Shown in pieces: positions 44,272 through 57,444 of a stretch of 64,000 nt of DNA. The translations under genes were made by a program, and so were the position numbers. Origin of the DNA: Glandiceps talaboti (lineage: Eukaryota > Hemichordata > Enteropneusta > Spengelidae); contig NC_135557.1 of NCBI RefSeq assembly GCF_964340395.1, forward strand, positions 23,864,875-23,928,874. The letters are read 5' to 3'. How positions within the stretch are numbered: the stretch's first letter is position 1; every line of letters starts with the position of its first letter. The notes below the pieces were generated by a model. The model searched no databases and was not told the origin of the DNA. It saw only the letters and a program-made list of their open reading frames with translations.

Positions 44272-47120
44272 CAGACTGAGTGTTTTTAATATCAATAATG
44301 TTGCCCCTTATTTTAAATCAGCTGAATTTACATACTGCTGTTGAAATGTTTGTGATCACCATGTAACAACATATTTCTTTAATTTAGTTTATTATATTTT
44401 CCTAACAGGATATATGTATATCATTCATTTTGAAGTACCTGAGTTTGATAGGATAGCACTGACTTGAGTGTGTGACCCAAAGAAACCAGTTTTGACATTT
44501 TTTATTTTATACTGAGTATAACACTTAGTCAAAATTCTATGTTTACAATGATCCAGAATGATTAAAAGAAAATGACAAAATTGGGAAAAAACAGCAGAAT
44601 ACTCTCAACTGATGAAGAAATTGTTAGTCTCTGTACAGAGTTCACATAAGTTCAACATTTGTAGCAGACTTGCTGGACTGTTAGTGTTACTAGTGGTGCT
44701 CCATGTAAGTCTGGTGTCCTTGAGAACCAGGAAGGGCAATCATGAAAAAATAAGTTTGTTTGTCTACTAATGTTCAGTAATCCCCACCCCCTATACATCA
44801 CCTGCCAAGAAGCTTGCAATAAACATCTGTAGCATAATACTAAATGTATTGAAAGAAGTCTTTGAAATAAATGGGGGTAACCATGCATACATGTAGTAAG
44901 TCAGAGTGTTAATACCAACCAGTACACATGTAAAATAAATGGATGTGTTGACGGAAACTTAATTACAGTTATACTAGTATGGTTGATCTGAAGCTCAAAA
45001 ATTTGAACTCTGAACTGTATTGAACATGTTGTAAGCAATAGAAAATTTTGCAAGAGAGCCCGAGCTGTCACCCACAAGAGAGCATGCATGGGTCCTAGCT
45101 TATAGCATAGATATCACACAAATGTATCCACATCAATTAATTTGAAATATCAATCCTACAGATAATATAATAAGGTTACAGCGGGAAAACGAGCCAGTAA
45201 CTTCTCTTTCCAGCTCGTCCTATTCTACCAATTTGGGGAGAGGTGAAATTGTATAGCTACACTTGAGAAAACCATGCATCTAGTCATATTAGTATATGAT
45301 GTGAGTAAAACATTGATGCTATAGACAGATGTTGAAACAACAGAATTCTACTTCCTGTCCTATTTTCAAAATTAGTTTAGAGCTAGAGTCACATTCATTT
45401 GGTGAGAGCAAGATGACTCATTGTGTCCAAGTGAGTGGCCTGATGGAAAAACCCAGCAATGATGTCATGGTTACCATTTGTAATTCTTTCAAGCTAATTC
45501 TCTTACTATAAATAGCTTTTAATGTTAATGTGGGAACTTGAGGGGTTCACCTATTCAGTCCCTGTTAAAAAGAAATGTGAATATTAATGATGGTTCACCT
45601 GAAGGAAAAGCATGAGGGCAGTATTCACTAAGTAGTCAACTCCCATGCTCAGGTTGCATCATCCTTACACATCACCTTGATATACTATAGTCATCCATTA
45701 AAACTACATGTCTGTTTGTGTTGATCATAATTGCGTCATTTTACTCATTAATGACAATATTAATAATGATATTATCCATTCATGAATAAATTAATGCATG
45801 ATAAAAAACTCATTAGTCTGTGTTTTGTCAGTTAGAATAAATATTATAATGTGAAATATACATTTGGTATCATATGGCAATTTGAAAGTTGATAAATTAA
45901 ATCTATATTTTCATGAGATGAAAAGGACAGCAATGACAACACAGTTCTTGATGTTTCATAAGTTAAAGCCCAATGACTGAATCCCAGTCTTGTGTAGATG
46001 ATTGAAAATATTTAGTTTGTGTATAAGGTACTCTGGGTAACAAGTTACAACAGAGATATTAATCACAAAGCTGTCAGAATCCAAGGACATCTCAAGTCAA
46101 TAGCTACTGATATGCAGACATCATCCTTATGCACTTGAAGATAAAACTATGATATTCTCAACACTTGTTTCAGGTTTTGACTGAACTGAAGTGACCTTCT
46201 AGTGTTTTCTTCAGGCATCCAGGCCAGAGGGGGTTGCTCCCCCTCGCATCAAATTATTGGGGGATCTGGTTTAAAATGGAGGGGGGGGGGGAGACAGAAT
46301 AATTTCATTTTTTTTAAATCTGTTTGTGAGTGCTAGTGATTGTAATTTATTAAAACACAAGTTGACAACACTTTTGGGTGATCATACATTAATTTTATTG
46401 GAAATTGTGTTTTCTACAATATGCAAGAAAGGAGTAATTCAGTACCCACACCTCACTGCAGACTCAAAATAAATGGTCCACTGGAGTCCTTTTGATCAAC
46501 ATTCATCAACAAACTCAATAATTCAATACTTACAAACAAACTTTCATTTATTTTGATTGTACCAAAAAGAATGACTGTGCCATGTATAACTATAAGCTAT
46601 ATAGAACTTAGAAGCAATTAGTACATGTACATTGTAAATTACATGTAATTGCTGTATTACATGCACCTGGCAACTCTCAATCAGTAACATGTATTCTTGT
46701 ATTATTCCAGCTAGTACAATGTAAATCTGTCTCTAAGAAAACATGATACCATTCAATCTATAAATTATAATTTCAAACATTTTGACAAAATTTAATTTAT
46801 GATGTGTGTGTATTGAACTACATTGTACATGTAGTTTAATCTGTATTTGACCCATACTGACCCACTATTTCTGTTGCACTGAGATTTTGTTGTTGGCCTT
46901 GACTGTTCTGTTTGGCCTCTCTACTTCTCTGGACCAAATGGTGTTTTAAGCCAGATGCCTAAATTTCTGTTCTACATAATTATAAAATAATCCCTTATAT
47001 AGCTGTATATCACAAAGAGGATTTTTAGTTTTCTAGCCTAGTTACAGAGTGTCTGCATTCCTCCTAAATCTGCCCTGTATCAAGGACAAATTTAATTCTC
47101 CTGCTTACAAACACCAAAAG

Positions 47121-50100
47121 GAACTTATACACAATTATGTTGAAATACATCTACAAGATAGAAATAGTTCTCTGCCTCATGTACATGGAGTTATGTCTGT
47201 AAGTTTGGCAATCAAGATAAATCAAGATAAAAAATATAATTCTGTTGTCTTGTATCCAGGAGAGATCACCCAGCTCAACAACTATATTAAGCCTTTATGC
47301 ATTCTAACTGGACCAAACCCATGTCAGTATGAATTCAACACATTTCAAAAATGTATTTCCAATAGAAAGAAAACAGACTATGTTTGCACAAAATTAATTT
47401 ATTGCATCAATTAATTGGCATATGACATTAATATGTTACTATTCACAAGGAAGGTATCATTCAGTACCAATACCACTCAGCCTAAAATAGCCTTTATTCA
47501 CCATAAACTAATGCAATAAAATATGATTATGATGACTGTATCAAACATTGTATCACACAAAGTGTATACACTCCCCAAACAAAAGCCTGTCATATCAACT
47601 TCCCCATATAAAATTTCCTCGAGTTCTGTTTATTGTGACTACACTTTTGAAACAATTAGTGTGTTCTTGCTGATAAAAGTGGCACAAAATTTACTATATT
47701 GTAAAATGCCCAGTACAATAATATCAATAGGACATGTCAGGCTAAAGTAAAATTGATCACATACCCTGTCTGATATTCAGATACAAACAAGATTTACAGT
47801 AACAGCTGGCACCGTTCCTATACCTGCCTACATGGTCAAGTCACAGACACATGTGGGCTAAGATCTAATTAGGTTGGTCCAAATACAAAACATTCACATT
47901 ATTAGGTATTTACAATTCTAATATTCTCAAAGCATCATCACAAGTCACTATCAATATTATAGTGATAGTGAGCATACTTTGTTCAATATTCATAACGCCT
48001 ATTAAATGATGTTAATGTTTTGTACCAGGAGTGCCCTTTAATTGATTCTTATATGTAGTCCACATGCAACTGTGAGGTGATTATACATGGAACAATGTAT
48101 AGAATGAGTCATATCTCAAGACAAATGTCAGCTGATGTCTGACTTTATTGCAAAGCTGTTAAATCCTACACAGACTCATATAACATACCATTCTGGGTGT
48201 GGGCACATTTATGTAAACATATTTTTATACAGGTATTACTTTACCTGGATACTAATGCTAAGGATTTACAAAGTTTTGAAGAAGGGATTCCAGTGTTGGT
48301 CATAACACCGGCATTGCGTGCATTTCTTTTAAACATGCTATAAATCAATACTATGTGACAAGAATTTATTTGACCTTCTGTCTGCTTGTACAATTAAAAC
48401 AAACAATTTTATCAAATATGTCACTTCTATTGGAAACACAACTTGAGATGAAGTGTTCCCCACATGGCACACCCAAATAAAATTGCTAGTATCAGAAGTA
48501 ATGTCCAAATTTATAGATTTATTAGCTTTGAAATTGGGGTTACATACTATACTACTAGTTCAGGACATGACCTGATCTATTTACACATTCAACTATTTCA
48601 ATATTTTACATCCACCTTCTCACAAGAGGTATTTAATATTTATACAAGCTGTTTGCATTTCTTCTAAATCTGACATGTCTCAAGGACAACATCCATCAAA
48701 CACTGTTTGATATGGAGTACTGCAACAAGAGTCGAGTTTCATATCAAATCCAAAATATATGTAGTTATGTTTTAAATAAGAAAACTATTTTTCTACTTTT
48801 AAAAAATAAATAAAAGTGTGTTAGCATGTATTTATTTCAAAGCTCTCACCTTGTATCATTGTAAACAAATAATTCATGTAAATATTGTGACCTAAATGAA
48901 AGTGATTAATTATCTCCTCATTTTTTTATTACATTATAAGGTATCTCATTTTGTGTCTAAAAATTCTAAATACTGTCCTATATCCAAAAAATTTGAGATT
49001 GTATATGTAGCATTGTCATTTACACAATGTATACACTCTAGCAAAAACAAAAGAATATGTTTGGAAGCTATAGGTGGCGCTGTTCAGTAGAATGCAGATG
49101 GCTGTCATACATGAAATCATACACTCGGGTGTCAATTGCAATACAAATTAGTGACAACACTATACGGAAAATATCAAACTCAAATATTAAGTATGGAAGG
49201 AATTTGTCAAATTACCGATTTGTGATACTGCTTTATTACATGCCAAATGTCTGACCTATTTTTGTGTGTACATTCAAATAAGTCTTAAAATTTTACAGTA
49301 TCATAATTCTACCACCTTTCAAGGACACCTCATTTACCTCCACTGCCGTACTATTAAAATACTTGATGCATTGTTTCTGAAGTGGACCAAACCCATATCT
49401 CTGTATATCTCATATATTTCATAGTCTATGTACACAGTCATCGAGATGCTTGTCTCCAAACTAATACATCAAAAACTGGTCTACATGCAAATTGCATCAA
49501 AGTGTAACCTTTCGCACATATAAAAAATGTTTGTCAAACACCCTTTACATACTTAAAATAGATTCAATCAATATTTTAATCATAAATTCCAAACAATTGA
49601 CATTATTTCATCTGAACTTCCCTTGCACTATAACTAGATTGACTAGATAGATTATCTTTTTATATACACCATAGGAATTTCAACAATACCATTTGACAAA
49701 AACAAAGGAATATGTTTGGTAGCAATAGGTGGCGCTGTTCAGGAGAAATCAGTTGCCTATCATACTGGCTGAAATAGTATACTCAAGGCTATTAATTTCA
49801 ATACAAATTGCTGATAACTAAACATTGCTGGAAAATATCAAACTCAAACAATGACATCACAATTTTATGCAAGGAATAATTAAAAGTCTAATTACTAAAT
49901 GTGATATTGATTTATTTTCATTATTGAACAACATGTGAAATGTCTGACCTATTTTTGTGTGTACATTCAAATAAATTTTAAAAGTTTACAGTATCATAAT
50001 TCTGCCACCTTTCAAGGACACCTCATTTACCTCCACTGCCGTACTATTAAAATACTTGATGCATTGTTTCTGAAGTGGACCAAACCCATATCTCTGTATA

Positions 50101-51421
50101 TCTCATATATTTCATAGTCTGTGTACACAGTTATCAACATGCTTGTCTCCAAACTAATACATCAAAAACTGGTCTACGTGCAAATTTGTATCACAGCGGC
50201 ACCTTTCACACATGACAAACGTTCACAAAGCACCCTTTATAATGTACTTTAAATACTAGATTCAATCAATATTTTCTCTAACCTACAAGGCTACATTATA
50301 TTCTAAAATATTTGAAGTGTTTTGTGACCAGTACACTGCAATACAGTATGTGTACTCAATTAATACATCAAAATATTGTCCACATGTACATTTTATGCAG
50401 CAGTCTGTAACATTTGGAAGTAAAAAATAATTTAGATGTGAAATGTAGTAATACTAGTATTAAAAACTTAAATACAGTATAAATGGGCCTTTGGGTGTTT
50501 CTGTTATCAATTTCATTATCACGGTCTCTGGCTGTTTTTGTTTGGGTAATAATATTGAGTTAAACTTACTTGTTGATGACCCAAGGCATTTTAACTCAGA
50601 ACTCAACAGAAATTATGTACTGTAAGCATGATATCAATTCTCAGTATCTGAGTTGAATAGAATTTTTTGAGACCAAAGTTACCTTACCATACTTCCTAAA
50701 TAAAAATATGGTTACTGCAATTCTGAAACCTTAGCAACACCACTCATGATTTTTTGGGGTGTTTTCTGTGATTTAAATATGAAAAACACAAAGAATGAAA
50801 TAGTTGGCAAGAATGTCTTATATGTTCTAAAGCTAAATACAAACGTAAACATTGCAATTATGCCTAATGGTAAACATGATAACCAAAATGGCATACCTTC
50901 AAATATCTCCACCAGTAGTGCTTAAACCTGCAGCAGACAATAACATCAATGTAGAGAGCTATACAAAGACCAGAGCTGTTAAAAGCAGTTTCATGCACCA
51001 TAGAAAAGCAGCAGTACAAGTTGGTGGAAATCAAAAAAGAACTGTCAAGTGTCATATTCACTTCTTTATATTCATTGGTTTCTTGTGTTGTTAATCACAA
51101 AATGGTCCAATTGCAAATGTTTAAGTATACACGTCATAGATTTATATAATTGCTCACTTTCTTTTATATATTGGTTTCTGTGATCTCTAAATCCAAATCA
51201 ATGAAATGTGACTTATGACTGTTGTAAAAAGCTGCATGGCAGATGTCAGCATTTAATTCACACTTGTACTTGTAAGTTATATGTTTACATACTTTTATTT
51301 GTTTTATGGTATATTTGTCTTTCTGACAACTACATTCTCACTGAAAATTATGTTATTGCCCTTCTCTTTGACATAGCATAAATGGACCAATATCTTTCCC
51401 TTGTGGGGACACAATGTGTTA
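47121..51421. other. Intergenic region with local duplications
   Basis: No gene recognised. It contains the two 0.55-kb repeats described separately and, near 48.64-48.69 kb, a fragment matching the end of the A/B/C segment (TTTGCATTTCTTCTAAATCT). The motif GGTGGCGCTGTTCAG and its variants recur from 49.07 to 52.7 kb. Confidence 0.6.
49043..50280. repeat. Local duplication (about 0.55 kb x 2)
   Basis: 49043-49590 and 49697-50280 are colinear: ACAAAAGAATATGTTTGG, TAGGTGGCGCTGTTCAG, TGTCTGACCTATTTTTGTG, AAGGACACCTCATTTACC and CAAACTAATACATCAAAAAC recur in order about 655 bases apart. The final 200 bases are the best conserved. Confidence 0.9.
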
Positions 51422-52046
51422 CATCCATACCCAGTTATCAGAAAAACAAAAGATTATAAAGTTTGGCCACTTGTAGTGCTGTTCAAAAGACTTAGTACGT
51501 TTTAGACCAAAAGTGAGGACGTTGACTCTGAGTTGGGAGCTATAGTCTACTAATAGCTTGCAAAGCGGCCACATAGCAGCTCAATGACTTTTACGCATTT
51601 TTTGGGGTGGTTTTACCCATTAGGTGCAATGACCATGTATGCACATTCTATATGTGCATTCTCCACATGAAAGGTGCTATAATATCACTCGTCAGGCAGC
51701 CGGTCACAAATGAATCTACCCTGCGTGAGCTTATGGGCTTTGCATAGTTATGTAGTTGTGATATTACGTCCTATAGACTATTCGATCCTACAGACTTCTT
51801 TGACAAAAATATCTCAATTTCCTAGTGTTTCAATCCTGGAAAAGATTGGTGCAATTTTCATCTGGCCAAAACATTTTACTCACTTTGTTTCAAATCAAAT
51901 TCAAATGTGTATAATGTTCATGAAAATAAGAATTGTCTCAGCCATATTTTGTTAACTGTACATACTGCCATGACTTAGCCCTCATTTTCTATAATTTGTG
52001 ACATCCCCTTATGAGACTTTGTTCATAAAAATGACTGCAACACAGG

Positions 52047-52396
52047 TAAGGCCTAAATAAATAATTATTTGGTTCCAGTTACCCGACCCCACCTAGCTTA
52101 TTCGAGGAAAAAAAATAAAATTACAAAAACTGTGAAGTCTCACAAGAAACAGTGGATGCGGAAACTGGCATGAACTTAAAAAGACAATAAAACTGTTCTC
52201 CCAATCTGCAATGGCTGTACATCTGATAGAAAGAAATAAACAACACAGAGACCATTTGCAAAACAATGGAAAACCTGAACTAAACACTCACACAGAAAAA
52301 AAATATACAGTAAAATAAAATAAAAAAAATCTACCTACCCCACCTATTCTGAAACTGAGTGTAATCGGAACGACGCAATTTTTTTATTAGGCCTAA
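52047..52396. mobile_element. Foldback-type element with TAGGCCTAA ends
   Basis: TAAGGCCTAAATAA at the left and, on the opposite strand, TTAGGCCTAATAAAA at the right, with the adjacent GGTTCC-GTTACCCGACCCCA motif. The left part recurs at about 2465 and 59.64 kb. Copy 2 retains only the left part. Confidence 0.5.
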
Positions 52397-53797
52397 CTCG
52401 AACATAACATATTGACAGAACAATAGCAGAAAGGATGTACATGTAGGTAGCCATGGTTATGGCAAAGAACTTCCCCTGTGGTAAACGAGTATCATTATCA
52501 TGATTTCTTTATCATCTTTGAGTCACATATTGCATGTCATTTGATACTAATTTACTATGTCACGTATGTGACTATTTCATGACAATAGACACAGTACATT
52601 TTCAACCAAGTACTCACAATATACTAGTATTACCAAATCACTGTCATCCTATTTATTTGCAAGTAAAAACAAAAGAATCTGGGACTGGCATAATTGTGGT
52701 GCTCTTCATCATAGGCATTTATTTAAAACTCAACAGCAGAGTGTGTTAGCACAGCAGAACAATTCAACTAAATATTTGTACAAGTAGTACTAGTATCAAC
52801 TTTCTAAAATTAGTAAAAGCACTTTTCTTATCTTATCTCAAAGAATTAATATCTTCACCTAGATGTGTTCATAATGGTGTTCTACCTGAGTTCAACAGTT
52901 ATTTTGAAATACATGTTCCTCGCCAAAATTACGGCATCAAAAAAAAAAGGACACATTTTTAATGAAAAAACAAATAAACATACAAACAAACATGGTACTA
53001 TAGAAATCTACAAAATTTAGCAGAAAAAAGGGAATTCTGTCAGTTAACCCCTTGACTTGATCCCCCCCCCCCCCTGAATGGCACCCCATCCACCCCTATC
53101 ATGTGATGACATAAGCCAGGTATAACCCAGATATGTAGGTGCAATCAACCCGGTGCGATATATCTATGGATGACAATTCCTGGGGGGGTTACCAGTGGCC
53201 AGCTCTGGTAGGGGTGTGTGGCCAGTGCTGGAAACCCCACACACCATTTTAGACTAATTTGACCAAAAATCATTACCATTTTAGACCATAACAAATTTTT
53301 AAAAGATGAAAGTTTTAGACCTATATAATATGTTTTCCTTAAAGGAGGCAAATTTTTGTGGCAATTAATGGCCGTTATGATTTGGTAAAGGACAATAGAC
53401 CACATTTTAGACCAAGCATAATGCTAAGTGAACCCGTTTTAGACTCTTCAGTTCAAAAAAAAACTAGACCCCATTTTAGACCAAAGGTCTAGAAAACAAA
53501 CCAAACTACAAAATGTGGCACATATGTGTATACTCAAATAAGGGAAGTAGAGAAACTCCCCCCCCCCCCTCCCAACCCACCACAAGTTGTACATTATCAG
53601 TCTAGAACTACCAATGTGAACAGTTGAGGTGCCTAGAGATTGTTTTCTTTAGAATTAAACCAAAGATGAGATGAAGGACAAGTACATGAGATTGCAGGTC
53701 AGTAAAACACAATGTAGAATGCATGCTCCTTTGCTGTGCAACCCTCTAGTAGGATGACCAACCATTCTTTCATGTACACAAACTCATGACTTTTGAT

Positions 53798-54362
53798 CAG
53801 TCCCTTGTGAACTAATATTTCATTCCAGGATGGTGATATTCTAGTCTAGGATGATCATAATACAAAATAATGATGTTATTATAGGTATTTACGATACCGT
53901 TACCGGTCACTGTTTCGGATATAAAGAGAGAAGTTGTGAAACAACTTGCCATTTTTGAGGACGTTACATCATTCTTTAACATGTTAATGAATGTATTATA
54001 CGTGTTGCTGATTGGCTGTAAGCATTGCCATCCTCATTAACATGTTGGCGATCGCCATGAAAGGAAGGTTGTTAAAAATGTGGAGCTATTGCTTGGGAAA
54101 CACGTTCGAAAACCCATTTTGGATCAGTGCCATGGGTGGTTATGTTTTAGTCATATTTGTTGATTTCGGAATTAAATTGGATTGTTGAAATTGTCGTGTA
54201 CCTCCGCTGTATTAGCTTGTGATGTCTGGTTTCCCAACTTCTCTCTTATCTCAGCAGTGAACCGTAATGGTATTTTTTGAATATCGCAAATTATTTTGTA
54301 TTATGATCATCCTACACTAGTACACCATCCTGGAATGGAATATTGGCTCACAAGTGACTATG
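53798..54362. mobile_element. hAT-type MITE, copy 1
   Basis: Flanked by perfect 8-bp duplications CTTTTGAT (53790-53797 and 54363-54370). Terminal inverted repeats of about 110-150 bases: CAGTCCCTTGTGAAC, then CATTCCAGGATGGTG and GGATGATCATAATAC on the left, mirrored on the right. An 8-bp target and CA-starting ends fit hAT. The interior is non-coding. Confidence 0.85.
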
Positions 54363-54850
54363 CTTTTGATGCTGACATTTGTGAGTCCAAACAGCAGTAG
54401 TATAATATATAGTACATTTGCATTTACACAAGCTAGCTCAATATACATTGGTATGGCATGACCTTTGACACCAACTGAGTTCAAAAGTCTAGTCATTCAT
54501 ATGCTAATTAATCTAAACTCTGTAAATACATGTGGCAAGTTTCTACTAGTTTTTACAAATTTTTTTTTATAAATCTTTTGTTTTCCAGACACTTCTTTTT
54601 TTTAGATAAAGGAATATAAATAATGACCGACTTGACTTTATGGTGACATTCTAAAGGACAAAACAACATCATCTTAAAATATATATGAGAGGAAATTTAA
54701 ACTTTGCAATAAATATTGTAATTTTAAAGAAAATTGTTGAACATATCTCAACTTTTAAGTTTTCAGTATGCACTTAATTAAGCTTCTACTAAAATCAACA
54801 TTTATTTGCAACCTCATATTTTAAATTTTTTATTATAATTTATATTTTAG

Positions 54851-54887
54851 AATGTTGCTAATGTGAAGAACCCATCAAAACTAGTCT
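54851..54887 (+). CDS. Possible 37-bp exon, copy 1
   Basis: A T-rich tract ending in TTATATTTTAG precedes 37 bases that end in T|GTAAGTATG. In phase 0 it reads NVANVKNPSKLV plus one base, leaving phase 1 like the IgSF exons. Copy 2 keeps both splice sites and the frame. No neighbouring exon was found, so the assignment is weak. Confidence 0.3.
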
Positions 54888-55799
54888 GTAAGTATGACAT
54901 GACAGGGCGCCCTCACACATCGGCCAGGCCAATGAGAGAGAGTGACCGGAGTGATTTAAAAAAAATAAACAACAGAATTTTAAAACATTCATTTAGTTTT
55001 ACAATTGTTTTTAGACGTTAACCTCAGAACCTGTTTCATTTTCTAAAGAACTAATATGAGGCAAAATTTCCTAAACATCTCTTCTTGTAGTACACAATGT
55101 TGACCAGACATCAGTTGAAATTTGCGATTGGCTTTCAAAATTTTTTTACTCTGTGTACTAGTAGGAATTTTCACAATCTATTCATCAATGAACATTCTTT
55201 CTTGCATCTCTTCTTTACTTTTGATATAAGCTCATGCACTAATCATGTTTCACTATAATGTCTGTAAACAATGAAGGACTGTCCCAAATTGATCTGTACG
55301 CATGGTGAACATGTCGAAAAAATGAAAATATCTATAAAAAAATAAACACAAAGTCACATTCTTTTCTTGCACAACTGTCGATGTCACTGTTTACTCCGTG
55401 CGTACTACCACTGGCGCATTGGTGGCGTGCTCAACTCACACTATAATAAATTTTAGTATTTTTTAGCAACTTGTTGGAAAATGTGAATGATTCCTTCAGA
55501 TTTTGACTGAAAATTCCAAACTAATGCTTACAAATTATATGCATGTCACGGTCGCGATTTTGTTTCAAAAAGCCAGCTGCACGCGCGCGTACGGGTGAGT
55601 GCGTCTTGTTCATTTAGACTTGGGCCCGAGCAGGCCGTACCGGTTGGAAACAACCCGAAATATGGCTTTTGCTCTATCACCATCACTATACACTACGAAC
55701 TATTCACTGTAACCTCTAGCTCTCATCTCATCTCACAAAACACACAACGGATCATTTAGAACAAAAGTAAATATGTTATCACACACAAAGCAAATATTT

Positions 55800-56110
55800 A
55801 CGCCTACCTCGCACCGGAAGGCACTGCACACTGTAGCAGCTCAGAACTTGAAGTACGGATAGCTATCTGATGTTGCCAACATATTCTTGGTGGATCTGAA
55901 ACCGACAGTCTCGGATACCAGCTCTTGTTGGACACAGGCATTCCAAAATTAACATGTAAATCCTTGTTGGGTCAGTGCACATCACGGGTGAAAACTTCGT
56001 TTCGAGGTAGACGTGGAGCTCTCATCTCGATCTCAAACCGTTGCCAAGATCATGAAGATTGGATATTACTATTATACGCATGCGCAAGGGCAGATTATAC
56101 TCGCGCGCGA
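55800..56110 (-). promoter_or_regulatory. CpG-containing putative minus-strand promoter and first exon, copy 1
   Basis: GC- and CpG-rich relative to its surroundings (GTCACGGTCGCG, CACGCGCGCGTACG and TCGCGCGCG lie at 55.55-56.11 kb). An NRF1-like palindrome ACGCATGCGCAA sits at 56077-56088. On the minus strand downstream of it, a sequence ending GGTGCGAG|GTAGGC at about 55807 could be a 5' UTR exon with a donor. No long conserved reading frame: copy 1 carries a stop and copy 2 an 8-base deletion. Confidence 0.35.
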
Positions 56111-56292
56111 ATCTGTTTTGAAAAATGTGACGAGTTTATAAGTCATAGGGGCGCGTGGTATTTCTTGTGATTTCTTCGATTGTTGTTTTTCATGTCTATA
56201 AATGTTTCTATATATATACTCATAGTATACAGCCAATAGATTAAAACACTGTTTTCATTTTAATACCAATACATCTTTGGTTTGTTATGTAT

Positions 56293-56294
56293 GT

Positions 56295-56329
<35 letters not shown>

Positions 56330-56340
56330 CTTATTTATTT
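56293..56340. repeat. (TTTA)n microsatellite, copy 1
   Basis: About twelve TTTA units, followed by TTTG units; longer in copy 2 (62635-62700). Confidence 0.95.
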
Positions 56341-57368
56341 GTTTGTTTGTTTGTTTTATCTGTTTTATTTATTTACTCATAATTGGCAAATAGTTATGCC
56401 AAAACTATAAGAAATCTGCGTAAAATTAATTTCAAGGTCGGATGGATAGAATTACGATGGTCATGAAAAGCCAGGGTTGGTGAATGGTACGACCAATATG
56501 TATATGATGTCATCAGCGAACCTCTTCCAATATATTGTATGGTTGGAATTGGTACATACGTACATAGTTGGCGAGTACAGTTTTCCTAATATGTTTGTTT
56601 AAGATGGGATGACTTTGCTACCCATAACAGTGCCGTGAGTATTCCTGGAGGAAGTAGCTCTACCATTGACCTGTAAAAACAAGTTAAACCTGAGGTAGCA
56701 CACATAATGTGGCGATGATGACATTGACGGGACATGAAAACAGATTCTGAAACCACCAGAGCATAGTGTATGACAGGTATGTCGAAAGTTGATTTCGCGC
56801 AAACAGTGTCATTTGCAAGTAGTAAGAGTGTGTTCCCGCGGATTCATTTCAACCCAGATTTCTCTCAAAATTGTTCAAAAAGTACATAAAATCATAAACC
56901 AGATATGTTTATCGACATTGAACTAGGATTTCAGATAAATTGTTTGGGGAGGTCCCTATTTTAATACTCGAGTTTGTGCTTTCGTCATCATTACCTCAAT
57001 TCTATATTTAGTGTATATAATGTCATTTCAGGTCAAAATGACAATAGAAAGTGGTAAACGGGGCTTTCCAGTGTATTTCAAGGGACTTATAGCGAACTAC
57101 TTCCGGGTTGGTCCTATACCGTGCAGGGTTTGTGTTCTTAGGAAAATACTACTACCAACAAAATTGTTTATCTTTCGTTGTAAATGATAACGTGACAACA
57201 GCATAATCTATAGGACAGACAGTTTGGAAAAAAAGCTACGTTTGTGATTACCACACAAACGTACTTTGTCGGCTTTGGAGGACAGACAGGATACCGTGAA
57301 TGAGATATCGTCTCGATCTTCAGACGCGTACGGTCAACAAGGTGTGACACAGCATTACCTATATGATA

Positions 57369-57444
57369 ATGGAGTCCACATCAGTAATACTTACCATCTC
57401 ATTTTGTGCTGTATTAGTTATGGTGGAATTACCTTTGGTGAAAG
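57369..57444 (+). CDS. Gene 2 exon 1: signal peptide
   Basis: ATG at 57369 opens MESTSVILTISFCAVLVMV, a typical signal peptide with a hydrophobic core, then ELPLVK, and ends G|GTGAGT after 57444 in phase 1. Exon 2 enters in phase 1 with GC, completing Gly. Signal-peptide exons ending in phase 1 before an Ig exon are standard for IgSF receptors. An overlapping frame from 57266 lacks any such feature. Confidence 0.8.

Larger units (their letters stand above)
42540..47120. repeat. Diverged older copy (C) of the A/B segment
   Basis: Colinear blocks match A and B: TGACCTGTGTTTGAACCA near 43.05 kb; TGAATCCACAACATAC near 43.14 kb; AAGAAGCTTGCAATAAACAT near 44.81 kb; GACAGGAAGTAGAATTC (minus strand) near 45.35 kb; and the TTAATTCTCCTGCT end near 47.10 kb. 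Many substitutions and insertions separate them. It therefore predates the A/B duplication. Confidence 0.8.
51422..57271. repeat. Large duplicated segment, copy 1
   Basis: Starts CATCCATACCCAGTTATCAG and is colinear with 59001-64000 through matching markers: CAGGCAGCCGGTCACAAATG, the CTTTTGAT-flanked MITE, GGGCGCCCTCACACATCGG, GTCACGGTCGCGATTTTG, the (TTTA)n array, and the ACGTACTTTG stretch just before gene 2. Copy 1 has about 0.4 kb (near 52.1-52.5 kb) and 0.7 kb (near 52.8-53.5 kb) that copy 2 lacks. Confidence 0.93.

Noticed and set aside
47049-47414. 121-codon plus-strand frame starting MSAFLLNLPCIKD
   Set aside because: Only the first 18 codons match copies A and B, which then stop; no domain, splice support or codon signal. 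Kept only as part of the four-copy block finding.
52534-52749. Frame ending in a hydrophobic GTGIIVVLFIIGIYL that looks like a membrane helix
   Set aside because: The underlying DNA is a variant of a repeated non-coding motif (acaaaagaat...gtggcgctgttc) seen at 49.05, 49.70 and 51.44 kb; no acceptor or other domain.
55925-56170. 81-codon frame starting MLDTGIPKL, also in copy 2
   Set aside because: Frame kept mainly because the two copies are nearly identical; the ends differ and there is no domain. Better explained as promoter or UTR sequence.
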